A stretch of 64,000 bases of DNA from Phoronis australis. Taxonomy: Eukaryota > Phoronida > Phoronidae. The DNA lies in the NCBI GenBank assembly GCA_002633005.1, contig NMRA01000004.1:1901935-1965934 (forward strand), read 5' to 3'. Below the pieces are notes generated by a model, which was not told the origin of the DNA, did no database searches, and was given only the letters and a program-made list of their open reading frames with translations. A program made the position numbers and the translations under genes. Below are positions 1-12,900 of this stretch, in pieces (position 1 is the first letter of the stretch; each line of letters starts with the position of its first letter).

Positions 1-763
1 TTGGTGATGCTGAGCTCCCTCGAGGTAAATGTTTTTGCTGTAATTAAGCATAAAGCAATTTAATGGCTGCGGTGCAAAATAGCTGAGAAACTTCAGGGAG
101 TAAAAATAGAGATTCTTGTATTGCAGATTTGAGTAGGCTAGTCTATTGAAAGATTGAAAATCTGAGAACAAATGTTTTGATTCTTTAGGTAACTCTTATT
201 TTAATGTCATCAGCTTGATGTGTGTGTGGGCGTGAAAATATCATGTTGTCCACCCAACCTACCTAAGCTGGCTACATGGGATGGTGTATCACAATGGAAT
301 ATTGTATTATATTAAAGAGGGTGCATACTGAACTGATGGATGTGGCGCCTGGGATGCAATTTTGATCACTTGTAAGAAAATTTCTTATTAAACTAAAAAA
401 GTACGTAAATCATTGACTGCTTATCTCAGGAAAAATGTTTCAAAACAAAAGCCAAGTTATCTGTGATGCATAATTTTTCAAAAATAAAGCAACCAAATGG
501 TTGTAACAGTTTTAGGCCTGATGGGTTAATTAAAATTGCAAATCATCAAATGATGCCTAAGATTCCATTATTCACTTTACCATTCATGTGCTCAAAATGT
601 TAGTGTGTCAAACCTTGACATCGAAATTGACCAATCGTGTTACAAATGTCCAAGTTAGCTCAATTTTTCCGAGATATGATTGGTGAAATTTCGAGTCAAC
701 ACTCGAGTATTATTTGTTAAGTCTTGGACTTAAGTCACGTTACCAAACTCACACGGCACTTAC
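1..763. other. intron 5 of the SPA17-like gene (to window edge)
   Basis: No coding exon of this gene is identifiable here. The first 24 bases end in CTCGAG|gtaaat, a possible plus-strand donor; read on the other strand the same place is a weak acceptor (cctcgag|GGAGCT) that would be in phase. Neither can be settled from so little sequence. Confidence 0.4.
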
Positions 764-980
764 CTTCATCTTCTGTACTTCCTGTCGTGCCTTAAATCCT
801 TTGAAGCCCGCTTGTATTTTAATGGCGGCCTGTTCCACATCGGGGTCTGTCAGGTCTATATCGACTTCCTCCTCTGCGTCACCACTCACAGCGGCAAGTG
901 CGGAATCTGTTGGACGCATGCCTCTGGCCGCTATCCTTGCCTCTCTGACGGCCACGCGTCTGTTGTACTCATCCGGATCT
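764..980 (-). CDS. SPA17: SPA17-like exon 5: third IQ motif
   Basis: Acceptor ttgtctcgtcag|AGATCC and canonical donor AAG|gtaagtgcc. The first base completes an Arg codon from exon 4 and the frame is open for 72 further codons. It includes an acidic stretch (GDAEEEVDIDLTDPDVE) and the IQ motif AAIKIQAGFKGFKARQEVQK. The block of conserved Asp-Pro plus IQ resembles the tail of Sp17. It ends in phase 0 at a donor, so at least one more exon lies left of the window. Confidence 0.88.
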
Positions 981-3900
981 CTGACGAGACAAAAGCTGAT
1001 TGTCAGATTCACGGTCACGTGGTAAAACAGAGCAGGCAGCTCATTAAAACTTGGCTGCTGTGTGCCCAGCATGACATCTGGTATACCGTATATCTAACAT
1101 ATTTTGCACAACACAGTATGGTAACGTGTACTACAAGGATTAAATATCAGAACACTGGTCGTTTTCTAAAATGCTTATATGACAAAATAATGAAGAGATG
1201 TACAATTAAGTAAACCCAGAAAGATTGAGCCGAGAAGTGTAATATGGATAGGGTTCATATCGTATTCTTGATTTCCTAAATGTATTAATTCCCACTCAGA
1301 TTCCTTTCAGTTGAAACTAAATTTCTGCTAAAATGGTAACCAAATCGCCATGACATACCACACTGCAGGAGTAGCTCTTCCCCTGTCCTAATTTACAAAG
1401 CCCTAGAATAAAATTTCACCTGGAAAACTCTCATCCTGAGATCCTTATGTCCAGCTATCCCCAAACCTTCATCTCCCCTGCAAGACCTTTGACCTCAGTG
1501 ATGAAAACCTCATCCATTGTTGTGTGAACATGCCATTTAAGCTAGATTGCATCATCACAACTGGTTTTATCATTCTTTCAGGCCCAGCTTCTATTGTGAG
1601 TCAGTGATGAAGTGTTATAAACAGAATATATGCCATGCTAAGAACTCCTCTTCGATGAACAGCTCAAGACTTGGGATTTTGTTATCACCATTACTTTACT
1701 TCACCATTGAAAATTCAAAAACTCCTCCACGCATCAATTTGCATGTACCAAAAAGAAAATGGATTTCAAACCTTCTATTTAGATATGATCTGGTCGGTCT
1801 GACCATGTGACACTGGAGAAATCCAAAAGAATTCTCTAAATCGGATCCTTAGCTTGTTTACAACAAGGAAACGTTTACAGCACGCAATACAAAAACAATC
1901 ATCTCATCATCAGAACTCCAGACTCCCTCTCAATCCTTCCAGCCATATCCACAAACCTTCATCTCATCCCCAGGACTTCATTACTATCCTTCAAACTACT
2001 ACCCACAATAAATCTTCATCCCATCTCCAGGACTCTCTGTTCTTCAAACCCTACCCCCAACCACTCCTCACCTCATCACCACCATCTTCCTAGCTCCTAT
2101 CCAAGCATACATCATCTCTCCATGACTCATACTGTCATTCACAAACCTACAGTGTATCCCCATTAAACCGTCATTTCATTTCCAGCACCCGCCATATCCC
2201 CAAACACCTAATGTTCAATTCACCCGGCACCCAGTCCTTCAAACCCCTAAATCTGACCCTATACATCATCTTCAAGACTTATCTCCCTGTCCTTCAGAAG
2301 CCCCTAGCTGTCAACAAGCCTTCGCATCTCCTCCAAGACTTGCTCCTGAACCTTCAAGCCCCACCCCAATTCAAAAGCCTCACCTCATTTCCAGCACCCG
2401 CTCCCTGTCCTTGAAGCCCCTATAGCCGGCTTGTATCCTGACTGCGGCCTGCTCCTCCCTCAACCCTTCCACCAGTTGCTTGGCTTGGTGCTGCCTATAC
2501 TTGGTCTGGATCGCCTTGGCTGCATCCTGTTGCTGGGGGTCGGCAGGATCAACGTCGGGTTCCTAGGCAAATGGAGACCACGTAAATAGACAATTCCAGC
2601 TCCATTCATTAGATGGTTTTTATCCAATGAGACCTCAGGTTTTGCTTGGTAACAAGGTAAAAATCCCTAATCGCCACGCACATCACAATTAAAATACTAG
2701 AGAAAGTAAAGAGATATGACATATTCCTAATTTGTCAAAAAATGCCGCGCTGATGAACTCGGGCAGCTGTGTTTACTAGTTCTTCAATTCAGACTCATTC
2801 TGGTTTTTCATTTTTGACCAATGCAAAATATGTGTCATTTGTAGGGGCCAGCACTTCTCCCCTCATACAAGGTTTCCTTGTTTTGGTAAGATCATTTTCA
2901 GTTTGGCATCCTGGGAATTTTGCCAGGTCGCATTTAGTGAGTTGACATTTTGCTAAGCGCCAAGCTCCGTTTTATATGTTTCAATTATGAGACGCTCATT
3001 TTGCAAACAAAATTTTGAGCTAGCCTGAGCAACAACATACATGCATCCCACTCTCAGTGCTCTTAATTTTTAGAGTTAAGCATGTCAACTGCCTTATTGC
3101 ACACCCAGCATCAGAAAGCCATAAACCATTGGTTTAAGGCGGTGTTCACCTTATAACTAAGTTTCTCTCACACTAACTTAACTCTGGTATGATTGGAGTG
3201 TCGATGTAAACATTGAAGTTAATTGAACCATTCATACCAGCTTCGGTACTTATAATGACATCAAAGTAAAGGGTAGGTGATGCTGTCGTGATCTAAGCAA
3301 TTACAAGGTAGCGCATTGATGCAACCCATGGGTGCTAAGATTTTTGTAATGTGACGTTAAGAATATTGACTTGTGTTAATTAACGTAAAACTTATCTCCA
3401 ATTCAATTAGTGATTATTCAAGCAAAATATTAGCAAATGTTAGCGACAATCCTGTCCTTTAATTATTGACGATAGCAGTACATGGACCCTCACAATAACT
3501 TCAATGATACTGAAGTTGACTGTTCATACCGCACTGTAACGTTGACGCTCCGCTGTTAAATCCACCTGTTTACCGCAAAGTTTAACTGGGGCTATTAAGT
3601 TTGATCCATGTCCGAAGTTAACCGTTTATACTGACTGCAACTCCCCAAATGCCCAGCACCGAGGTTACCGGTAGTATGAAAGGGCCGGCTTATAACATGA
3701 TTACGAGTTGTGCCAAATTGAATGTTGGCCAATGTTTTAGGATGGGCCATTCAGCACAATACACAAACTCAATTAAGGTACAGACAGATTTAGTTAATAA
3801 GTAAAATTCTACATATTGCCTTAGGGAATCCAGTGCTGTTGAATTTTTGTCCACAAGCCTTGGTAGTTGGTAGGAAAATGTGAGGCAACAGTGTCAGCTC

Positions 3901-6900
3901 ATTAAGTTTCAGTTTGGCAGATGTTATCTTCAGCAAAAGTTGGAGGCAGACTTACACTTAATCTCATTACTTGCAAAGGGTAAAGGAATATATACAGACT
4001 CTGAGAGCAAGGTTCAAGTCCACTGGTTGAAAAAGAAATTCTTGAATATTGTAACATAAAATTTTCAGTGCATTTCCAGACTGGATAATGCGTATTGCGT
4101 GTATCAAATACATATGGCTGTAATGTCATGGTTGTGAATACGATAAACAGCCATTAAAAACGTGATTGTAACATGATTTTAACTTAGCATAAGCTAAAGG
4201 GGGAATGGTTTTGGTAAGTTCATAACTTGTAGGCTTTGAAACAAGAAATGCTAGGGTAGCAGAGTTTTGAACCGCAGTGGAAAACTTTCTGGAACTTCTT
4301 GATTTTGCCCCGAGTTTCAAAAGTTTCCCAAAAATTTGCTGGTGAGTCACCAAAAATTTGCGCGTGAGATTATAAGTAAAGTTCTAACCTTAAGAAAAAA
4401 AAGAAGCGAAATAGCTATTTATGCTGCCTGGAACCTACAATACCAGCGCACTTTGAAAATAACATTCCCAGAGGTTACTTCCATCAGCGCGGGTAGAACA
4501 GTAATCATATTGTAAAAATATGTGAGCTATAGTTATCGCAATCCCTGGGGTTTAGCCAGCAAAGTCACACTGGAAGCAATGGATATTTTGTCAATTACTG
4601 CACAGCAAAAAATCAATTTGGTGAGAAGTCTTGGGTAGAGGATTAGACGATAGGACTTGAGGCTACCATTAAATAAAGGGAAAGCTAACAACAGCAATAG
4701 GCCTTCGTTACAGACAATAGCGGTGCAAGTCTCAATGTTCAAAGCGGCGTAAATAATTAATTCAAGAAGCCAATTGAGAATGGTTGGAGTGTAACACGGA
4801 CTGTGCTAGGATCAATGCCATGGGTCATTGATTCATATGTGACGGCAGCAATTAGTCACCTATTATTGCAACCGGAAAAAGTGAATAATTCATAGTAATC
4901 CTGTGTGATACAGGAGAAAGTTTAACAATAAATACGAAATCACTGAGTCAAAAATTAATTTGTAACTTGATCAATACAATGGACAGTTTGAATACGAAGA
5001 TTGTTTAAAGTAAACAAAAATGTCAAACTAAGTAATGGTGGATTGAATGAACACTAATTAAAGAGAAATAGGGGACCAGTTACTGTGGAAACATTTTTCT
5101 GTTACTTTAACATTAAAAGTAATGTAATCAGTACTCAATAGTTACAAATTTCTCCGTTTAGGAGAAAAATGGCGACTAAATGAAATTTCATTGTCAAGCT
5201 CCTGAACAACCATAACTTTTCAGGAAAACTGATGCGATTTAAATGGTGAAGAAATCACCGCACAGTATTTTGAATTTGAGTATTTGCAGCGATGTATTGA
5301 TTCTCTGAAAATAGAAGAAATTTCTTTTTTCTTAAATTGAAGAATTTTTAGTGTAATCATTTGTGTATCCAAAACATACACTGGGTTTTAGCATAAATAT
5401 ATCGCTTATTAGATAAATCAGGTGTTATTGATGAATGATGCTGATAACAAAATTAACACCCCTTGACAACAATAAATTAGGACAAGTAAAACCTGCTAAA
5501 ATAAAAATGAAATTGTAATAAATCAAACTAGCGGAGTCAAACCTTTGAGGCAGAAGCATTCCGCAATCTCTATTCCGACCACAGTATAACTGTGAAAACA
5601 GAAATTCCAACTTGACTATTCCTAAACGCCACAGTAAAAATCATCCATTTTCTATCCCTTAACTTCATAACAATTAGCCCCTGAAGAGATTACAACCCCC
5701 GAGGAAGGGTAAACAAAACTCTCTAACGAATCTGATGACCGGTCAATCAATAAGACACTGAGCCTGGTTCATCTCCTAACCATTGTAACCATGAGTACTT
5801 TCAACAACATGGGTAACCATGTGACTGTAATACACAATTATAAGACTGACATCAACCTTTTAACTGAGGTCCAACATTTGTGCACGGTTCTTATTTCAGA
5901 AATTAGTGACATTGCATAATAACCAATTAAAAATGCATGACAAACCCAATTTGCAATTGTTCCAGCAAGAGGATAATGAGAATCACAACTGAAAAATTAT
6001 TTGCCCTTAATAAAAATTGTAAATTGATGCACGAGTTTCCTGAAAGACAAGAAGGATGCGTTTTTCATTTACGTACTTTTACAAGGTCCAATATTACTTT
6101 TATAAATTTATTTGAATTGTATTATATTCCTGTATTCGGTGCTTGATGTAATCAACTTCATGTCAAAATAACTACGAACTATGATTAAAAAGTAAATACA
6201 ACATGTGTTTCAGATGTTTCAGCATATATTTTAAAATCACACCAATTTCCAATTATCAAAGTTGATCCTCTTGCAGTTGTAAATGCTTTTAATAATGTCA
6301 TGTCCTTAAAAATGATAATAGTAATTATCTTGAGCTGCTGCGCTGGTCTTTCATAAAACAAATTTCACTTGTCCTCCATATTGCGTCATAAACAGAAGAG
6401 ATTCTACATAAAGACAATTGCATACAAACCTTAAAGGCTTTGTTGTTATAGAAACGGTCCTCCATCTGGGCGCCATGTTTTGCTGGGTCGATTCCTTCTT
6501 CTGAAAAATAGTACACAAAGATATTCACAAGCATTGGTCACAAACAAGACAGACGTCACAAAACTAATCGAGCGATTAAAGCACCGCGTTTGAAACAGAC
6601 CTAGAAGATCACGCTTCATTCGGTCAACGAAGTTCTTCACTTTCATAAATTTGTTCTCGAGAAAGTCGGTGAACCGGTCCATGTTGACTTTGTGTACTTA
6701 ACAACGAGTGCCAGTAAGAAGACAATGTAGGCTGACCATCTTGGAATGAGACGCGTTGAATAACTGCACCAGGGTAAAACTGACAGGACAACGAGAGGGT
6801 ATTGGGAAATCAATGGAGCTAAATAATTAATGAATTTGATAGGCTCATATACCATAGATACTCTCCACTGTTTTCATTTATACCAGTGACTTGGAAACAG

Positions 6901-9900
6901 TAAGTGTGCAGGGGGGGAAGGTAGGTTGTATGGAAGCACGTTACTATAATTGTAACTTAATGATGAAAGCAGTAGATTGCAAACAGATGGCTTTCATAAT
7001 GATTGGTATTCCATTTTCCTTTGACCACAATAAATTGGATAATTTATTTATGTTCAACTGTGATGCGCCACGAAAACCAAGTTGTGGGCTACACATGACA
7101 AGCATAACACCTCATGTTTTCATGGTTCTCCTGAGGTCACAATAGAGTTGAATAGGGGTTAGTGTTATTTTTGGCTTAATAGACCGCTGTGTCGTTATCA
7201 AAATTGGCCATTTTTTAATGTGAAACTTGATGTAACTGAGAGGAAATTCCATTTCATCACTAACAGGGTTTGTTCAGATATCAAACAACACTCATGATAA
7301 AATTTGTAGAAAAGTTAATTATAGTCAATTCTAAAGTGAAATCTGGCCTTGATTAACAATGTGCTTCCAGATCAACATACTTGTTGAATCATGGTAAAAA
7401 TGTTTACTTGATCTGACAAGTTTCAGTTTCATATTGAAAAATTGTTATTAAATTAAAAAAAAATAATGAAAATGAAAATTTGGCGTACGTAAAGGCTTAT
7501 GCTGTTTTATAAATGCTGTGCTTTGGAGTATGGAAATGGCGAACAATCACTTGTTAAACTGACCTGACCATCAACAACCAGGAAGAGACAAATCCATAAC
7601 TTTTCGACAAAATTCAACGTCATCACTCAAACAGTTCATATGAGTTGTACAGCACAACTGCCATGAAATATACACTAAATGCCTTAAAAACTTCTATGAA
7701 AAATGTCAGAAAAAAATTGGCAATCGGTTGACGAACAGCACAATCAGCTCCATTCAAACAAGATGATCAGTGCTGAAGGAAAGTACTGAGCGAACATAGC
7801 TCAATGATGGGAAAATGTCATAGGATGTCAGGGGACAATTTTCATTCTTCCTAATTAATTAAATAAGTATTGATCAAATATGCTTCAAATCATCTTACTT
7901 AGCAAGAGAAATTTGCTAACTAGGCTGCACAATATCTCTTAAAGCTGGCCGGCATTGATAATGTGAGCTAATGCAAAAGCGCAGAGAAAAAGCGAGCGGT
8001 GGTTGTGAGTTGAAGGAATCTTGTCATCTCTGGATAAGCTTTGTATTACGGTTATGTAGGACCATATTCAGGAGTCTGTGCATTCAGCCTATTACCTTCA
8101 AAACCAAAGAATTTAACACGAGAAAAGTATACATTTTCTGAAGTGGAAACTTATAGAATTTGATTGTCCTTTTCGTAAAATTTGGCAAAAAGTGAAGTAA
8201 TATCATAGCGACCGTTTGAATAGCACATTAGCGTGTTTTCTTAACTAAAGATTTTCTTTACATTTTATACAACTTCTCGGTTTTTATCATAAAAACAAAA
8301 ATTTCCATTTTTGATATCCCTTCATGCAAAAGTAATACAATTTAAAAACACTTTGTAGCAACGTTTAGTAGAGCAGGGAACACGAAGCACAATTTCCAAA
8401 AGTTTCAACCCATTTTTGAAACAAGAAGCTCAAAAGTTAGCTAAATTTGGAACTCTTTCTAAAGCTTTTCGTTAGCTCATTTAAAACACCTAACTCACAT
8501 CTTATGAGAATGAGTATCACATTAGTCACTGTGTTTATGCATGCAGGCTTATAATATTAATGGTAAACCTCCATCATCACCTTATAATTACTATAACTCC
8601 AGTCATACATGGTAACATCGCTTGATCTAATCTGAAAGGATTTCTGTCCAGACCGACCGTGGCTCGAACCTGGTTTTCTTGCAGTCCGAGCCAAGGTAAC
8701 TCAGGCCAGGCTATCAAACCTGTCGTCACAAACAGCAACTTTTTAATTTAAATGACTTAACAACAAGCATTTGGTCTCAAGTTGTTCCTTGGTCTTTTTA
8801 TTCACACAAAATGGTCTCTTAGGAGTGACAAACTCTGTTATTTGCAAGACCAAAAATCATTTCTCATCTAAGGATCAAGCGGAGATTAATTTTAAAGTGG
8901 TGAGGGGTCTAAATCACATTGAACATAACGTACTGCTTTACAACTAATTTCTCATAGTGACACTAGGACGGGAATGACCTTTAAAGGCCCTTTCATATTG
9001 ACTTAACTCCGGTCTGAGCGGAGCGTCGACGTAAACAGCGCAGTTAACTGGACCGTTCATACTGGCTTCGGTAGTTAATGACCATCGAAGTAAAGGGTTG
9101 GTGACCCTGACGTCATCGAAGTTATCGCAAGGTAGCGCTGCACGCTAAGATTTTTTTCAATGTGACAATTTGGAACATTTAAATGTGCTAAATGACATAA
9201 AACTCATTTTTAAATCGATTGATTATCATTAAACCCAAAAATAAGTAGTTATTAGTGACGGCACTACTCTGTAACTGTTGATGATAACAGTGACACCTGG
9301 CGATAACTTCGATTGGACCGGAGTTAAGCGTTCATACTGCACCGCAGCGTCGACGCTGCGGTCTTAAATCCACCTATTAACTGCGATGTTAACTGGAGCT
9401 CTTAACTGCGATCCAGGACCGGAGTTAAGCGTTCATACTGACCGCAACTCCTCAAACCATCGACGCGTCGACGTTAGTATGAAAGGCCCTTAAGAGAACA
9501 AATTTAAATTGAAATTCTATACTTTTTGTATCAATGCACTTTAGGAAGCAAATCAAGCTAACCTTCTAGGTGTCTGCTAGAATCCTCGTCCTCACTGAAT
9601 AAAATTAAATTCTCGCTTTGTTTAACAAGACACCGTGACGGATCAATGTCACTGGATGTTGGTGTATACTCCTTGACAAACGAGGTACAGGAATTTTCTT
9701 TCAGCAGACTCCCCTCCTTAACAGGCACATTTTCAAAAATCACTGGATCAGAAACTTTTGTTTCTGATTCACCAATTCCAATATCTATTAAGCTGCTAGC
9801 TAAAGGAGCATCATTATCATATGAGGCCTTCATATGCCCAATTTTAGCATTCCTCTCTGTCAGTATTCCCATTGTATCCGTTTCGCTTCCAAGCTCCCTC

Positions 9901-12900
9901 TCCACATCAGTTCCAGACTCCACGCCAAAGCAACCACCATCGTTTCCCAAGGATTCAATGCCATCAACGGCACAATCAACTAACTGATCACTCAAATCTT
10001 CAGAGTTTCCAACCAGCCGTGGGTTTTCCATTTTAAGTATGCCAACACCAGCAGTATGGACCTGTTCATGAGTACCGCAATTTTCAGTACCATCAGTACC
10101 AGAGCTATCGAAGGGTTCCCCCATTTGGCCGACCTCAGCAACTTTGGCACAAGATTCAGCAGTCGTCCCACAATCACTCTTACCTTGAGTACCAACAGGG
10201 CTGACGACAAGATCGTCATCACATTCCACACTATCATCATCAACAAAAGGCTCATCATACATAGAAGCACCTTGTACGGGACATGCTTGAACGCTGCCAA
10301 GATTCATACTTTGTCTCAGCTCATGTGCTAGGCAAGTGACATTGCGATGTTCATCCTCATCTCTGTTGCATTCGATTCGATGTTCAATGGAGCTGGCACT
10401 GTCCTCTTCAGACAGCGAGTCTAGCTTGGTGTACGGCAGCGCAGGTTTGGTAGTTATATCTCCCAGGCCATTTGAGACGGAGTTAATCTCCTGGTCTTCA
10501 ACAATACTACGCTCTCGCTTCGTGGCCTCAATATTGTAACCATTTAAACTATCCCTGTGGACGGCAGGCAACACCTCTGCAGGACCCTCCGAATGACGAT
10601 TAGACTGACGATAGGTCTCCCGGGATGGTACCACGTCGGGACACCCATTCTGATCTCCGCTGATCTCCCCATGTACGAAAGGTTCACCGCCACGTCTCTC
10701 ATAAACACGTTCCGTAATCGGAGAGTTAGCATTCCTGATTTGAACATCATCCACCGGACTGTCCTGTTCATGACTCAGTGGGCAGCCCATACCAGAGCTT
10801 GGTAGTTGGAAACGATTATGGATGTAGAAAATAATTAGCTGATCACCAACCAGAAGTTGAAGTTTCACGAAAATGAAGACTTTAACACAAAACGAACACG
10901 TGCGTTATAAGACTATAAAATCCTTGTGTAGAACTATGCACATTAACCGAGAGATAAAGGAAATACTCCACGCAACTAATCAGTAGGCATCTCTGAGTGA
11001 CGACAGTCAAAAATTGAAACACCAAAGACAAAAAGGAGATTGAGGGAACAAAGTACCCCTCAATGACTTGCTCGTTATACCTGCTTCACAGGTACCAAAT
11101 TAACACTCCGATATTTCCTATCTGCTCTCAACGCAATGTGATGAACCGGGCCCACTGATTTCATACAAGTCACAACTTAAAACCCTTGAATATATGCTGA
11201 TCTGATAATCCAGTTGGCAGAATCACAGATGGTGCTCTGAGCCAGCGGCCTCCGCAGATCAATGAATCTCCACTGCTGGGGTTCCACAGCAAGAGCAAAC
11301 AACTGCAAATGGCATGAAGATAGGCAGGCAACACTGTCTGATGGTTCATCGCCAGAATGCAGCAAGATGTGGTTAGCTCTTGTCTACAGAGCCAAGGAAC
11401 AGATGATAAATTGACTGATGGCCTGAGGCAGCCTGGAGGTATTTATATTCTGGATATCTCAGCTGAGTGAGTTGGAAACATTACTCACAACATCTCAACA
11501 TGGATTAGGTAATGTGGGGCTATCTTATGCCTAACTTCCTTCACCTCATGACAGACATTGCAAACCCTTACCACTTGGATGGCACTTGATTGGAGGATCT
11601 CTAGTCAAAACATATTGCCAACATGTAGGTTTTAGTACTCCTGTAACTTACCTTGTTGGTGAAGCTTGGGTTTGATTAATGGACCACATGTGTTTTAAAT
11701 CATCATTAGTAGGAATACATTTGATAATGACTGACACAGTGACTGGCATGGAGTAGATTCCACCAAACCCTAAGCCAGGGTTTAAGACAAAATGTCAAAA
11801 AACAAAAGTTATACTTAACATGCAGTGAAATTTTGAAACTGAAAAATAAATTGACCATTTACACTTACAGACGTGCTATTCTCGGAAAGAAATTACAGAA
11901 ACAAGCAGTCTTGTGGATTTGAAGGAAATAGCTCTGTAGTAGAAATAGCTCTGTAGTAGCAGCTTGCCGCTGAGCCAAATCCCATGTTGGGAAATAGTCA
12001 GGAATATTTTAAGCGTATTTAAATGGTAGAGAAACCACTTCAATTTCAGAGAATGTCTGACAGTGAATTCTACTGTAAGAATTGGTGATTTGTAATAAAA
12101 TCATCCAATTAACGGATTTTATTTTCAGCCCTCCAAAGTTAAAACTATCAATAAGGTAATCAAGAGCAATGCGGAGCATTGAAATGAGCCGACGAATGCA
12201 ATTTGCAAATGGTGTGCTTATAGGGTTGTTTATTAGTATCATTAAAATGGCCACTAGATGGCAGAAAAACGGCCAATCCAATCAAAAACAAGAACATGTC
12301 ATTGCTTCTTTAATAGAAAGCTATTCACCAAATTTCATAAAAATCTGTCAAACAACTTCAGAGAATTGCCACTAGGGTACACAGCATTCGTTGGGTCACT
12401 GGATCTGCATGAAAGTCGTCATCTGCTTCATATAATACACTTAGTAAATTTAACAAAGAAATGTTGATAGTCAGTACGTAAAACATATATTTTTCAAATT
12501 CCTGATAATCATGGAAATCAATAATTTGAACGATCATTTGCAATCATGTGACCACGTTTTTTCGTAAAAAATTAGGATTTTCCTTGGAGACCACCATAAC
12601 TTCGACAGGTCTCATTTTTTCCTGTTTACTTGGTATATTAGCTACAAAACGGTGGCTGGGATCTTTTTAAGGCCTTAGTACCAGAGAACCCAGCTGTCAA
12701 AAATCAAGAACTTCAACATTTTATGCAAAGTCGAGGTCTTGATTTTTGACAGTCGATATGTCAAGCTCAAAAGCCTTAAAAAATTCTCATACACCGTTTC
12801 GTAGCTAATAGACTAAATCAACAGAGTAAATACGATCCCCTCATAGGAGAAAAAAATGAGGCCTGCGGTGGTCTCCATGGAAAATCATGATTTTTTACAA

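Noticed and set aside
812-1213. 133-codon plus-strand frame over SPA17-like exon 5
   Set aside because: It is the antisense shadow of an exon with clear IQ homology and matched splice sites; it has no motif of its own.
8650-8690. tRNA-like B box (GGTTCGAGCC on the minus strand)
   Set aside because: No acceptor stem, anticodon arm or A box can be placed around it.
9646-9987. Plus-strand frames opposite the large alternative exon
   Set aside because: They are shorter and discontinuous, and the minus-strand frame is open throughout.
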